NCBI GenBank assembly: GCA_910587025.1
Contig: CAJUKR010000003.1
Coordinates: 1-64,000 of the forward strand
DNA length: 64,000 nt
Direction of reading: 5' to 3'
From: an uncultured Christensenellaceae bacterium
GTDB lineage: Bacteria; Bacillota; Clostridia; Christensenellales; Pumilibacteraceae
The translations under genes and the position numbers were made by a program. This document shows positions 7,386 to 17,922 of the stretch, one piece after another (the stretch's first letter is position 1; each line of letters starts with the position of its first letter). The notes beneath the pieces are model-generated. The model was not told the origin of the DNA, searched no databases, and saw only the letters and a list, made by a program, of their open reading frames with translations.

Positions 7386-8251
7386 TGCAGACCGAAAAGT
7401 GGACAGATTACGAAATAATCGCAACGGGCGGCGGAGAAAAGCTCGAGCGTTGGGGACGCGTTATATTGCTTCGCCCCGATCCGCAGGCTATATGGGATCC
7501 GCCCTTCGATCTGTCTTCGTACAGGGGGCTTAACGCGCATTACGTCCGTTCGAGTTCGGGCGGCGGCAAGTGGCGCGCGATCAAACCGTTTCCCGACGAA
7601 TGGAAGATCTCTTACGGCGATCTGAGTTTTCTTATAAAGCCCATGGGGTTCAAGCACACGGGATTGTTTCCCGAACAGGCGTATAACTGGGACGAAATGC
7701 GTGGACTGATCTCCGATCGCGGAGGCAGACCGAAAGTGCTCAATCTTTTCGGATATACTGGCGGAGCTTCGGTATCGCTTGCGAAAGCGGGCGCGAAAGT
7801 CACTCACGTGGACGCGGCGAAGAATATGGTCGACCGTTGCCGCAAAAATGCAGAACTGTCGAAGTGTCCGGACGACGGAATACGGTACATAGTGGACGAC
7901 TGCGGCAAGTTTGTATCGAGGGAGCTGAAACGCGGCAATTCTTACGATGGCGTGCTTATGGATCCTCCGTCTTACGGAAGAGGTCCGGGCGGGGAGATGT
8001 GGAAGCTCGAGGACAATATCTGTGCGCTCGTTGCCGACGCGGTCAAAGTGCTGTCCGACGATCCGTTGTTCTTTCTTATAAATTCGTACACGACGGGTTT
8101 ACAGCCGACGGTGCTCGAGGATATATTGAAAATTTATCTGCCGCACGGACACGTTACCGCTTACGAGGTGACGCTTCCGACTTCGGACAGAGGGATCAGA
8201 TTGCCTTGCGGCTGTTCGGGGCTTGTTACTTTTCGAAACCGAGGATTATGA
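7385..8251 (+). CDS. Class I SAM-dependent methyltransferase (rRNA cytosine MTase type, COG1092-like)
   Basis: A Rossmann-fold methyltransferase of 288 residues. The SAM-binding glycine loop is NLFGYTGGAS, and the catalytic/target-binding motif is DPPSYGRGP, similar to the large-subunit rRNA methyltransferases of the RlmI/RlmK class. It lacks the N-terminal PUA domain of RlmI. The start is set at GTG 7385 because the promoter fixes the transcript's 5' end there; the longer frame from 7307 begins inside the ileS terminator and would add an unlikely hydrophobic tail. The target RNA position is unknown. It is followed after 7 bases by an RNA pseudouridine synthase, so this is probably an RNA-modification operon. 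Confidence 0.85.
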   Translation: MQTEKWTDYEIIATGGGEKLERWGRVILLRPDPQAIWDPPFDLSSYRGLNAHYVRSSSGGGKWRAIKPFPDEWKISYGDLSFLIKPMGFKHTGLFPEQAYNWDEMRGLISDRGGRPKVLNLFGYTGGASVSLAKAGAKVTHVDAAKNMVDRCRKNAELSKCPDDGIRYIVDDCGKFVSRELKRGNSYDGVLMDPPSYGRGPGGEMWKLEDNICALVADAVKVLSDDPLFFLINSYTTGLQPTVLEDILKIYLPHGHVTAYEVTLPTSDRGIRLPCGCSGLVTFRNRGL

Positions 8252-8258
8252 GGATTAT

Positions 8259-8975
8259 ATGGATTATAAAGATCTGACAATATTATACGAAGACAATCAC
8301 GTCATAGTCGTCGTCAAGCCTCAGGGGCTACCGAGCCAGGCGGATAAATCGGGCGACGACGATATGCTCGGACTGCTCAAGAGTTATGTAAAAGACAAGT
8401 ACGACAAGCCGGGCAATGTTTATCTCGGGCTTGTTCACAGGCTGGACAGACCTACGGGCGGCGTCATGGTTTTCGCGCGGACGAGCAAAGCCGCGGCGCG
8501 CCTGTCCGAACAGATAAAGGACGGCACGTTTTCGAAAAAATATCTTGCCGTGCTTACCGCGCGTCCGCAGGAGAAGAAGGGGCGGCTTACTCACTATCTT
8601 TTCAAGGATCAGGCGAACAATATCGTAAGGGTCGTTCCCATGACGACCGAGGGCGCGAAAAAAGCCGTTCTCGATTACAATATCCTCGAGGATAACGACG
8701 AGGCGGGACTGTATCTTGCCGATATACGATTGTTTACCGGTCGCAGTCATCAGATTCGTGTGCAAATGTCGACGGTGGGATGTCCGCTTTACGGTGACGT
8801 CAAGTACGGAAAAAATCAGCCGGCGAACTCGTTCTCGCTCTGGTCGTACGATTTGTCTTTCCGTCATCCTACTACGGACAAGATAATGACTTTCCGTATT
8901 TTTCCGCCGGATAAATCGCCGTGGACGCTGTTTAATCTCGAGCGTTATATAGGAATAGTCAAGCCGCGCGACTGA
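8259..8975 (+). CDS. RluA-family RNA pseudouridine synthase
   Basis: Isomerises uridine to pseudouridine in RNA. A protein of 238 residues with the family motif HRLDRPTGG and catalytic Asp63, followed by the conserved FARTSKAAARLS. It has no N-terminal S4 domain, so it is the short RluA/RluC-like catalytic form and its substrate cannot be told from sequence. The ATG at 8259 is chosen because GAGG lies just upstream and the reading frame from 8223 would overlap the methyltransferase. Cotranscribed with that gene. Confidence 0.9.
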   Translation: MDYKDLTILYEDNHVIVVVKPQGLPSQADKSGDDDMLGLLKSYVKDKYDKPGNVYLGLVHRLDRPTGGVMVFARTSKAAARLSEQIKDGTFSKKYLAVLTARPQEKKGRLTHYLFKDQANNIVRVVPMTTEGAKKAVLDYNILEDNDEAGLYLADIRLFTGRSHQIRVQMSTVGCPLYGDVKYGKNQPANSFSLWSYDLSFRHPTTDKIMTFRIFPPDKSPWTLFNLERYIGIVKPRD

Positions 8976-8999
8976 GATAAGCGGTATTAAAACAAATCG

Positions 9000-9028
9000 T
9001 TGACAAACTCACGGCAAGCGAGTATACT
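9000..9028 (+). promoter_or_regulatory. proS promoter
   Basis: TTGACA (9000-9005), a 17-base spacer and TATACT (9023-9028), with an ordinary leader of about 30 bases containing GGAG before the ATG. Confidence 0.75.
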
Positions 9029-9064
9029 GTTTGCGTAATATAAAGCAAAAATATCGGAGCGACA

Positions 9065-10789
9065 ATGAAAGTAAGGAATTTACTCGGACAGCGTCTTAAA
9101 GACGTATCGGACGAAAGTCAGATCGAAAGTCAGATACTTATGACCAAGGGCGGGTACATGAAACTCATGGCGAGCGGAATTTACTCGCTTTTTATGCCCA
9201 CTCAGCGTATCGCGCGCAAACTGCAACAGATCATCCGCGAGGAGATGGACGGCATCGACGGACAGGAAGTATTATTTCCCGTAGTCATGCCCGCGTCTCT
9301 TTGGCAGTCGTCGGGGCGGTACACGGGGATCGGGAGCGAAATGGCGCGTTTCAACGACCGCGGCGGCAATCCCATGGTGCTCGGAATGACGCACGAGGAA
9401 GCGGCGGTGCATATGGCGAACAATACCGCGCAGTCGTATACGCAGTATCCGTTCATGATATATCAGTTCCAGACCAAGTTCCGCGACGAGCCGCGTGCCC
9501 GCGGCGGGCTTATACGCGTGCGCGAATTCACGATGAAAGACGCGTATTCGTTCCATACGTCGCAAGCCGATCTCGAAAAATATTACGACAGAGCGTACGA
9601 CGCTTACGTTCGTATTTTCAAGCGCGCGGGCGCGAAGAACGTAATTGCGGTCAAGTCGGATTCGGGCATGATGGGCGGCAAGGTTTCGCACGAATTCATG
9701 CTTCTTGCCGGAATAGGCGAGGACACTCTCGCGATCTGTCCCGAATGCGGTTATCGCGCCAATATGGAAGTCGCCGATTGCATTCTGAAAAACAAGTCCG
9801 GCAAGCTCGCGGAGCTTAAGAAAGTGGCTACGCCGAACAAGAAAAGCATAGAAGAAGTCTGCGCTTTCCTCGGAAGAGAAAAGGATACGACCGCAAAAGC
9901 CGTCGTTTATCAGGAAAACGCAACCGACGAATATGTGATCGTATTTATCCGCGGCGATCTCGAAGTCAACGAAACGAAACTTCGCAATCTGCTGAAAAAA
10001 GAGATACATCCGGCTGTCGAGATTACGCCCGAAAGCGGCATCGTGCCAGGTTTTATCGGCGCGTACGGACTCGAGACGGATGCGACCGTCGTGTTCGACC
10101 GTTCGCTCGAAGGAATAGAAGATCTCGTTGCCGGCGGCAACGAACAGGATATTCATTATACCGGGTTCAATATCGCGCGCGACTACGGAAAAGTCGAGTA
10201 CGTCGACGTGGCGAAAGCTGCGGCGGGCGGCATATGTCCGAATTGCGGCAAACCCGCTCTTACCGTGCGCAGAGGAATCGAGGTGGGAAACATATTCCAG
10301 CTCGGCGACAAGTATACGAAGTCCATGGGAATGACTTATCTCGATTCGGATAATACGGAAAAGAATCCGATCATGGGCTGTTACGGTATAGGAGTCGGAC
10401 GGCTTATAGCTTCGATCTGCGAAGAAAGTCACGACGCTTACGGTCCCATATGGCCGATCTCGATTTCGCCGTGGCAGGTGGAAGTGTGCAATCTCCGAGT
10501 TACCGACGACAGTGTGCGCTCGGTTGCGGAAAAGCTGGTGAGCGATCTCGAGGCGAAAGGCGTGGAAGTCCTTTACGACGATCGCGAAGTCCGTCCCGGC
10601 TTCATGTTCGCCGACGCAGATCTGTTCGGCGTGCCCGTGCGTGTCGTCGTCAGTCAGAAGACATGCGAACGCGGCGTGGTCGAAGTATCGACACGCGATA
10701 AAAGTCTCAAGACCGAATTCGGCATGGCGGAAGCGGCGGAGCGCATAAGCGGTCTTGTCGCGGATATGCTTGCGAAACTGAACGGATAA
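9065..10789 (+). CDS. proS: Prolyl-tRNA synthetase (bacterial type)
   Basis: Charges tRNA-Pro. At 574 residues it has the length of the bacterial type, with the class II catalytic core (motif 2 around FRDEPRARGGLIRVREFTM), the INS editing domain inserted at roughly 225-390, and a C-terminal anticodon-binding domain (about 470-574) with motif 3 near MGCYGIGVGRL. GGAGCGACA precedes the ATG. It is followed 24 bases later by metK with its own Shine-Dalgarno site, so the two likely form an operon. Confidence 0.96.
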   Translation: MKVRNLLGQRLKDVSDESQIESQILMTKGGYMKLMASGIYSLFMPTQRIARKLQQIIREEMDGIDGQEVLFPVVMPASLWQSSGRYTGIGSEMARFNDRGGNPMVLGMTHEEAAVHMANNTAQSYTQYPFMIYQFQTKFRDEPRARGGLIRVREFTMKDAYSFHTSQADLEKYYDRAYDAYVRIFKRAGAKNVIAVKSDSGMMGGKVSHEFMLLAGIGEDTLAICPECGYRANMEVADCILKNKSGKLAELKKVATPNKKSIEEVCAFLGREKDTTAKAVVYQENATDEYVIVFIRGDLEVNETKLRNLLKKEIHPAVEITPESGIVPGFIGAYGLETDATVVFDRSLEGIEDLVAGGNEQDIHYTGFNIARDYGKVEYVDVAKAAAGGICPNCGKPALTVRRGIEVGNIFQLGDKYTKSMGMTYLDSDNTEKNPIMGCYGIGVGRLIASICEESHDAYGPIWPISISPWQVEVCNLRVTDDSVRSVAEKLVSDLEAKGVEVLYDDREVRPGFMFADADLFGVPVRVVVSQKTCERGVVEVSTRDKSLKTEFGMAEAAERISGLVADMLAKLNG

Positions 10790-10813
10790 GCGCGGCGGGG
10801 CAAGGAGTTACGT

Positions 10814-11992
10814 ATGAAAAAATACAGACTGTTCTCTTCGGAGAGCGTTACCGAAGGACATCCCGACAAGGTTTGCGATCTGATCGCGGACAGAGTGCTC
10901 GACGCGGCGCTCGAGGGCGATCCGAAGAGCAGGGTCGCCGTCGAGGTATGCGCATCTACGGGCTTTGTAATGATCTTCGGCGAGATGACGACGAAGAGCG
11001 ATATAGACATCGAAGGCATAGCGCGCGATACGCTTCGTTATATAGGTTATACGGCCGAAAGCGGCATAGATCCCGACGCCTGCGAGATCGTCGTGAGAAT
11101 GGATCGTCAGTCGCCCGATATATCCATGGGCGTTACGCGATCGCTCGAAGCGCGTTACGGCGACGGCGAAGACGTCGGCAATAAGCTCGGTGCGGGCGAT
11201 CAGGGTATGATGTTCGGTTATGCCGACAGCGAAACGGAAGAGCTTATGCCGCTTCCGATCAGCCTGGCTCACAGGCTGAGCCGCAGACTAACCGAAGTGC
11301 GAAAAAGCGGATTGCTCGGTTATCTCCGTCCTGACGGAAAAGTGCAGGTGACGGTCGCATACGATGGCGCCGTGCCGCATCATATCGATACGGTGGTGAT
11401 TTCTTCGCAGCATGACGAAACAGTCGGGCTCGAAACCATACAGGATGATTTGAAGCGCGAAGTCGCGGAACACGTAATAGACAAAAGCCTTCTTACGGCC
11501 GATACGAAATACCTTATAAATCCTTCGGGTCGGTTCGTTCTCGGCGGCCCCGCGGGCGACAGCGGCGTGACGGGCAGAAAGATTATCGTCGATACTTACG
11601 GCGGAATGATCCCGCACGGCGGCGGCGCATTCTCGGGCAAAGACCCGACTAAGGTCGATCGCTCTGCAAGCTATTACGCGCGTTACGTCTGCAAGAACAT
11701 GGTCGCGGCAGGCGCGGCGGATAAGCTCGAACTTCAGGTCGCATATGCGATAGGACGCGCGCATCCCGTTTCAGTGTGCGTAAACTCGTTCGGGACAGGG
11801 AAAAAGAGCGATGAAGAATTGCTCGGCATTATCGAAAAGGTTTTCGATTTCCGTCCGCATTCGATAATACATGAACTCGGGCTGTCGTCGCCCATATACT
11901 CCGCGTCCACGAATTACGGGCATTTCGGTAAAAACGGATTGCCTTGGGAGAAAACGGACAAAGCCGCCGAGATAAAAAAGTATCTCGCATAA
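10814..11992 (+). CDS. metK: S-adenosylmethionine synthetase
   Basis: Makes SAM from methionine and ATP in the cytoplasm. A protein of 392 residues, family-typical. Visible landmarks are the N-terminal [13 protein letters not shown] with the ATP-binding His, the loop [12 protein letters not shown], and the phosphate-binding block around [22 protein letters not shown] precedes the ATG at 10814. There is no SAM riboswitch, since the gap from proS is only 24 bases. Confidence 0.97.
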   Translation: MKKYRLFSSESVTEGHPDKVCDLIADRVLDAALEGDPKSRVAVEVCASTGFVMIFGEMTTKSDIDIEGIARDTLRYIGYTAESGIDPDACEIVVRMDRQSPDISMGVTRSLEARYGDGEDVGNKLGAGDQGMMFGYADSETEELMPLPISLAHRLSRRLTEVRKSGLLGYLRPDGKVQVTVAYDGAVPHHIDTVVISSQHDETVGLETIQDDLKREVAEHVIDKSLLTADTKYLINPSGRFVLGGPAGDSGVTGRKIIVDTYGGMIPHGGGAFSGKDPTKVDRSASYYARYVCKNMVAAGAADKLELQVAYAIGRAHPVSVCVNSFGTGKKSDEELLGIIEKVFDFRPHSIIHELGLSSPIYSASTNYGHFGKNGLPWEKTDKAAEIKKYLA

Positions 11993-12015
11993 TACGAAAA
12001 TACCCAAACACAAAG

Positions 12016-12036
12016 GCACGCCGACGGCGTGCTTTT
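12016..12036 (+). terminator. Terminator after metK
   Basis: A stem GCACGCC/GGCGTGC with a 3-base loop (12016-12032) followed by TTTT, 15 bases before murC. Confidence 0.7.
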
Positions 12037-12050
12037 CATATATAAGGGTT

Positions 12051-13292
12051 ATGCGTATTCATTTTATCGGGAGCGAAGGGGTGAGCATGAAGTGGCTCGC
12101 CGAATACTATGCCGACAGAGGTCATACGGTGAGCGGCTCCGACGTAGTCACGGGCGGACACGCCGCGGAAAAAGTCCGCGATGCCGATCTCGTGATTTAT
12201 ACGTCGGCTATTCCCGAAACGAACGTCGAGCTTTCGGAAGCGCGGCGGCTCGGCAAAAAAATTCTGACGCGCGCGGAAGCGCTCGGCGAAATATCGCGTA
12301 CTTTTCCTTTCCTGATCGCTGTCGCGGGCACACACGGAAAGTCCACTGTTACGGCTATGACGGCTGCGGCGCTCGGACGGAGCGATCCCGCCATGCATCT
12401 CGGCGGTACGGTGGGAGGCAAGCGCGGCGGTACTACCGGAAACGTGCTCGTCGCCGAAGCATGCGAATATATGCGTAACTTTCTTACGCTTTCTCCCGAT
12501 GTCGGCGTGATACTCAATATGGAACTCGATCATACCGATTGCTATAAGTCCGAAACGGAATTGATCGAAGCGTTCGCGGCGTTCGCGGCGCGTTGCAAGT
12601 CGGTCGTGCTCCCGTGCGAACTTTCTTATCTATGTCCGGATAAAGCCGTAGGCGTCGGTCTGACCGGTGAATACGCCCTTATCGGCGAAGAGCGCATTCC
12701 GTCGGGCACGCGTATAACCGTCAAAACACCGGACGGAGTGCGCACGTTCGATACGCTTTTATACGGCAGGCACAATGCGCTCAATGCGGTATTCGCCGTC
12801 GCCGCGGCGCGTATGTACGGCGCGGATTATACCGACATCGCGGATGGACTTTCGGCTTTTGCGGGCGTGGACAGACGGATGCAGTTTGTCGGAAACGCGT
12901 GCGGTCTACCGCTGTTGTCCGATTACGCGCATCATCCTACCGAGATCTCCGCAAGCCTGGATTCGTTGTCTGCGCTCGGCTATTCCCGTCCTCTCGTTGT
13001 TTTTCAACCGCATACGTTCGGACGTTTGGCGGCATTTTCGGACGGATTTGCGCAAGCGCTCGGAAACGTGCGCACGATAATTCTTCCCGTCTTTCGCGCC
13101 CGCGGCGAGTCGGGCGGCGCAAGTTCGCTCGGTCTTGCCGATAAAATAAACGAACGCGGCGGGGAAGCCGTGGCTGCAACCGATTTTTCGGACGCGGCCG
13201 GGCTTGTTCGGTCGCTGTCGTACGATCGCGACGTAGTGATAGTCATGGGAGCGGGGGATAACGAGAAGTTATTACCGCTTGTGCGCGGATGA
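12051..13292 (+). CDS. murC: UDP-N-acetylmuramate--L-alanine ligase (MurC-type Mur ligase)
   Basis: Adds the first amino acid of the peptidoglycan stem peptide. At 413 residues it is shorter than most MurC (about 450). The Rossmann-like N-terminus holds the UDP-sugar (HFIGSEGVSM), the central ATPase has GTHGKST at 93-99, and the C-terminal domain follows SDYAHHPTE, typical of MurC. The substrate loop GIGGxGMS of standard MurC reads GSEGVSM. The start lies just after the metK terminator, with a TATATA sequence ending 6 bases before the ATG but no convincing -35. No other cell-wall genes adjoin. Confidence 0.85.
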   Translation: MRIHFIGSEGVSMKWLAEYYADRGHTVSGSDVVTGGHAAEKVRDADLVIYTSAIPETNVELSEARRLGKKILTRAEALGEISRTFPFLIAVAGTHGKSTVTAMTAAALGRSDPAMHLGGTVGGKRGGTTGNVLVAEACEYMRNFLTLSPDVGVILNMELDHTDCYKSETELIEAFAAFAARCKSVVLPCELSYLCPDKAVGVGLTGEYALIGEERIPSGTRITVKTPDGVRTFDTLLYGRHNALNAVFAVAAARMYGADYTDIADGLSAFAGVDRRMQFVGNACGLPLLSDYAHHPTEISASLDSLSALGYSRPLVVFQPHTFGRLAAFSDGFAQALGNVRTIILPVFRARGESGGASSLGLADKINERGGEAVAATDFSDAAGLVRSLSYDRDVVIVMGAGDNEKLLPLVRG

Positions 13293-13328
13293 CGGAAAAA
13301 TAATAACGGCATTGTTATATTAATTTCC

Positions 13329-13357
13329 TTGCAAATATTCCCGAATTATATTATACT
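13329..13357 (+). promoter_or_regulatory. mgsA promoter
   Basis: TTGCAA (13329-13334), a 17-base spacer and TATACT (13352-13357), with a leader of about 17-20 bases and GAGGTG before the ATG at 13381. Confidence 0.7.
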
Positions 13358-13380
13358 GAAAGAAAAAACGAGGTGCACAA

Positions 13381-13758
13381 ATGAAAACGATCGCGCTTAT
13401 TGCGCATGACAATAAAAAAGACGAAATGACGGAGTGGGCGAAAAGGAACAAGTCCGTTTTGTCCGATTACGAACTTTGCGGTACTGGTACGACGGCGAAG
13501 CTCGTTGCGGAAGCTACAGGACTGGAAGTCAAAAGGTATCTGTCAGGTCCGCTCGGAGGAGATCAGCAGATCGGCGCGAAGATAGCCGAACGCAAGATCG
13601 ACGTCGTGATATTCTTCTGGGATCCGCTTCAGGCGCAGCCGCACGACCCCGACGTAAAAGCTCTGCTCCGTATTGCGGTCGTATACGATATTCCGATCGC
13701 GACGAATAAAGCCACCGCGGATTATGTGGTGACTTCGCCGCTTCTTTCGAAAGAGTAA
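13381..13758 (+). CDS. mgsA: Methylglyoxal synthase
   Basis: Converts dihydroxyacetone phosphate to methylglyoxal and phosphate, a bypass of lower glycolysis when phosphate is limiting. A protein of 125 residues, close to the bacterial norm. Conserved elements are [12 protein letters not shown] near the N-terminus, the phosphate loop GTGTTAK, the block [11 protein letters not shown] with the catalytic-loop Asp, and [16 protein letters not shown] with the active-site His and Asp. Monocistronic, with its own promoter and a shared bidirectional terminator. Confidence 0.95.
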   Translation: MKTIALIAHDNKKDEMTEWAKRNKSVLSDYELCGTGTTAKLVAEATGLEVKRYLSGPLGGDQQIGAKIAERKIDVVIFFWDPLQAQPHDPDVKALLRIAVVYDIPIATNKATADYVVTSPLLSKE

Positions 13759-13768
13759 AACTTACATA

Positions 13769-13806
13769 AAAACGGCGGGAACGGTCATGTGCCGTTTCCG
13801 CCGTTT
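13769..13806. terminator. Bidirectional terminator between mgsA and the LRR lipoprotein gene
   Basis: A long stem of AAACGGCGG with CCGCCGTTT and inner AACGG/CCGTT pairs. It is followed by T-rich sequence on the minus strand and contains the minus-strand gene's stop codon in its loop. Confidence 0.65.
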
Positions 13807-14885
13807 CGATTTGGGTCGGTCAGATCTCCGTTTACGCAACGGACGGTATATGCGTCCGTGTCGCCGTTCCACATACCGCTTTTTTCGATTTTTCCCCATT
13901 GCTCGGTTGTGCCTTTGAACGTTATATCCGTAATTGTACGGTTGTCGGCATTATCGAGTTGCGTCGGCAGTTCGTTTATTTCGGCTCTCAATCCGTCGCA
14001 TAGGGATGAGAGCTTTTTTATTTTTTCGTCGAACGATATGAGATTTTCGTCGGACACGCTTCCCGTCTTTTCCAGCAGAAAATCGCGGTATGCATCCCGC
14101 TCCCGAACAAGCGCCTCGACAGTCGCGGAATTGTCTGCGATTTCTTTTTTATAAACGTCGATTTGCGATTCGAGATATTCTTTGCCCGGACCGTTTTTAT
14201 TTTTGTGAAACGCAAAATCGTCTATACGGACGACGCTTTCGGGAATGATTGTTTTTTCGAGCGCCCGACAGCCGCCGAAAGCATAATATCCGACGGCAGT
14301 GGTTCCGTCCGGGATGATAACGAGCTTGAGCGCTTTGTTGTCGGAAAACGCATAGTCGCATATTATTTTCGTGTTTTCGTGCAGAACGTAATTCGCGCTC
14401 GCGGCAGTCATCGGTCCGATCAATGCGTGATACGGATTTTCGTCGCTACCGAGATATTTCACATTTCGGTAAACGGTGTATTCGAGTGAAGAACAACCGC
14501 AAAATGCCGAAGCGTTCACGGAAGAAACGCTGTCGGGAAAACTTATGCGTTTGAGCTTTCTGCAATTAAGAAAAGCGCAACGTCCTATAACGGACACGCC
14601 GTTGCCGATTTCTATTTTTTCTATGCGATCGTTGCCAGAAAATGCTTCGTCGGCTATCGCGATTACCGATCTGCCGTTATGTATCGACGGGATGTCGACA
14701 GCGGTCGAATTGCCGACATAGCCTGTAACCGCATACCCGTCGCGATATTCTTCGAATATCAGCCCCTCGGGTCGGGCGGAAATACCGTCGTCCCATCCGC
14801 AGCCAACGACGAGTATGCAGATTACGGCGCACGCAACCATCGGTAATAAAATCTTCGGAAGTTTTTTTATCGGCAGGTAAAACAT
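13785..14885 (-). CDS. BspA-type leucine-rich-repeat lipoprotein with coiled-coil insertion
   Basis: An exported, lipid-anchored surface protein of 366 residues. A basic N-terminus and hydrophobic segment end in a lipobox (ILVVGC). LRR_5-type repeats run from about 60 to 235, recognised by spacings such as IADEAFSGNDRIEKIEIGNG and CAFLNCRKLKRISFPDS. Residues about 235-320 form a charged, probably coiled-coil segment that interrupts the array. The usual end cap of such proteins (FKGTTEQWGKIEKSGMWN, then YTVRCVNG) resumes afterwards. Such proteins often mediate adhesion; the ligand is unknown. No Shine-Dalgarno site is visible before the ATG at 14885, and AT-rich promoter-like sequence lies within 20 bases of it. 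Confidence 0.8.
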   Translation of the reverse strand: MFYLPIKKLPKILLPMVACAVICILVVGCGWDDGISARPEGLIFEEYRDGYAVTGYVGNSTAVDIPSIHNGRSVIAIADEAFSGNDRIEKIEIGNGVSVIGRCAFLNCRKLKRISFPDSVSSVNASAFCGCSSLEYTVYRNVKYLGSDENPYHALIGPMTAASANYVLHENTKIICDYAFSDNKALKLVIIPDGTTAVGYYAFGGCRALEKTIIPESVVRIDDFAFHKNKNGPGKEYLESQIDVYKKEIADNSATVEALVRERDAYRDFLLEKTGSVSDENLISFDEKIKKLSSLCDGLRAEINELPTQLDNADNRTITDITFKGTTEQWGKIEKSGMWNGDTDAYTVRCVNGDLTDPNRNGGNGT

Positions 14886-14925
14886 ATGAAATCGACAATA
14901 TAATCATCATATAAAGTCAAATATA

Positions 14926-14940
14926 AGTATACTATAGTAT
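14926..14940. promoter_or_regulatory. Palindromic candidate operator between the LRR and XRE genes
   Basis: The perfect 12-base palindrome ATACTATAGTAT (14929-14940) overlaps AGTATACT (14926-14933) in the AT-rich divergent region. It is a plausible site for the XRE-type regulator encoded next door. Function is inferred from symmetry and position only. Confidence 0.35.
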
Positions 14941-15030
14941 TTTAATAATGTCAATTGATTTGTATATAATAGTATTGTAAAATCGGTCGGGGTATGTTGC
15001 TCCGAGATATGCGAAGGGCTGTGGCTGATT

Positions 15031-15309
15031 ATGTTGAACGAGAATATCAAAAGATTGCGAATATCGAGAAACCAGACTCAGGTGGAACTTGCCGATGCTA
15101 TGAGCGTGAGCAAACAGTGCGTTTCGAATTGGGAAAACGACAACGTTCAGCCGTCGGTGGAAATGCTTGTCAAACTTGCAAACTATTTCGATGTTTCCAC
15201 CGATTATCTTCTCGGTCTCGATCAGAGCGATACGGTCAGTTTGGACGGATTGACGGACAAAGAATCGGCTCATATAAAAATGATCGTCGCCGATCTGAAA
15301 TCGAAGTAG
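15031..15309 (+). CDS. XRE-family helix-turn-helix regulator
   Basis: A 92-residue DNA-binding protein. The HTH_3 domain covers about residues 5-60: IKRLRISRNQTQVELADAM, then the recognition helix SKQCVSNWENDNVQPSVE, then YFDVSTDYLLGL. A short tail follows. It lacks a ligand-binding domain, as do many small phage-like or stress repressors. A TATAAT box lies about 65 bases upstream, and no strong Shine-Dalgarno site is seen. The palindrome at 14929-14940 may be its operator, which would link it to the divergent surface lipoprotein. Confidence 0.88.
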   Translation: MLNENIKRLRISRNQTQVELADAMSVSKQCVSNWENDNVQPSVEMLVKLANYFDVSTDYLLGLDQSDTVSLDGLTDKESAHIKMIVADLKSK

Positions 15310-15323
15310 GACAGGGGTAACGA

Positions 15324-15350
15324 AAAAGCCGCGGAAGTTCCGCAGCTTTT
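15324..15350. terminator. Bidirectional terminator between the XRE gene and leuA
   Basis: AAAAGC and GCTTTT flank a GCGG/CCGC stem, giving A- and T-tracts usable on both strands. The two genes converge here. Confidence 0.7.
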
Positions 15351-15380
15351 ATATTTGTATTTCGGTAATTGTCTTTTGCG

Positions 15381-17069
<1,689 letters not shown>

Positions 17070-17376
17070 GTTGACTCCTTCGGGGCAAAAATAAAGCCCC
17101 TTAACGTGAAAGTTAAGAGACGAACGAATCCGCGGTACCACTCTTATTCCGACTTTTATGTCGGCGCTTTGCAGGATACAATCATATCCCTTCCCGTCTG
17201 ACGCGGGGAACTTACGTCGCAGTCTACTTGGGAACAATCCCGTTCGGTGCGCGGCTTGACATCCTTTATGGCGAGTTCGTTCCGTCCGAAGTCATCGTCG
17301 TTACACCAAACCGACGTTCTCTGCGCACTCGCGGCGGAAGTACTATTCCTGTAAGGCATTGCCTTTATATTCGATT
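17070..17376 (-). ncRNA. T-box leader (leucine, specifier CUC) of leuA
   Basis: A tRNA-sensing leader. The conserved T-box sequence TGGTACCGCG is present on the minus strand (17131-17140). Upstream lie Stem I with the GGTTTGGTGTAA-like distal element and a specifier region GAACTCGCC, whose CTC (17273-17275) is a leucine codon, consistent with leuA downstream. An intrinsic terminator, CTTAAC/GTTAAG extended by G-rich pairing and followed by CTTTATTTTT, overlaps the antiterminator. Uncharged tRNA-Leu(GAG) should permit read-through. The terminator's T run and the leuA Shine-Dalgarno site lie next to each other. Confidence 0.9.
17092..17120 (-). terminator. Regulated terminator of the leuA T-box
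   Basis: On the minus strand, CTCTTAAC pairs with GTTAAGGGG around a six-base loop, followed by CTTTATTTTT. It competes with the antiterminator that includes TGGTACCGCG. Confidence 0.75.
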
Positions 17377-17382
17377 TATGTG

Positions 17383-17411
17383 ATTATATCTTAAAAAGTT
17401 CTTTTTGTCAA
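17383..17411 (-). promoter_or_regulatory. leuA promoter
   Basis: Perfect consensus on the minus strand: TTGACA (17406-17411), a 17-base spacer and TATAAT (17383-17388), placing the start of the T-box leader near 17376. Confidence 0.85.
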
Positions 17412-17479
17412 GAGTTTTTACCGCAGTTGGGAGAGAATATTTCCGAATGTCGATATTTTGCGAAACGGTCGCGAAATCA

Positions 17480-17590
17480 CTTGACTTGGATTATGTCGTT
17501 GTTGTATAATACTCCAGAACCGCGCGGAACGGGTCTTTTAATGTGCGCCGATTCGGTGTGCAACCTTTGCCGGCGGAAACATCAAGTGAA
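17480..17590 (+). promoter_or_regulatory. rplU-rpmA promoter and possible L21 leader
   Basis: TTGACT followed after 18 bases by TATAAT (near 17510), with a leader of about 85 bases before rplU. The leader has GC-rich self-complementary segments (for example GTGCGCCGATTCGGTGTGC). In Bacillota an autoregulatory L21 leader RNA often occupies this place. I cannot confirm the fold by eye, so the promoter is solid and the leader RNA tentative. Confidence 0.5.
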
Positions 17591-17602
17591 GGAGGTAGCT
17601 AA

Positions 17603-17902
17603 ATGTACGCAGTAATACTCACGGGCGGCAAACAGTACAAAGTCGAAGCGGGCGACGTTATCGAGGTGGAAAAACTCGAGGGCGAAGCAGGCGCAAAGGT
17701 GGAGTTCACCGCTATTATGACCGTTGACGGCGACAAAGTTGCGGTAGGCGCAGACGTCAAAGCAAAGGTAAGCGGAGAGATCGTCAAACAGGGCAAGACC
17801 AAAAAAATCGTCGTGTTCAAGTATAAGGCAAAGAAGAACGAGCGCGTCAAGAACGGTCACAGACAGGCATTCACGAAAGTGAAGATCACGAATATTGCTT
17901 AA
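17603..17902 (+). CDS. rplU: Ribosomal protein bL21
   Basis: A large-subunit protein of 99 residues binding 23S rRNA. The N-terminus [21 protein letters not shown] and the C-terminal [14 protein letters not shown] are typical. A strong GAAGGAGG site precedes the ATG. The next gene is rpmA after only 20 bases. The small gene for the L27-processing protease Prp, which normally sits between them in Bacillota, is missing. Confidence 0.98.
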   Translation: MYAVILTGGKQYKVEAGDVIEVEKLEGEAGAKVEFTAIMTVDGDKVAVGADVKAKVSGEIVKQGKTKKIVVFKYKAKKNERVKNGHRQAFTKVKITNIA

Positions 17903-17922
17903 ACAATAAGGAGATTATCAAA

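Noticed and set aside
10790..10813. Possible SAM riboswitch before metK
   Set aside because: The gap to proS is only 24 bases, too short for any known SAM aptamer.
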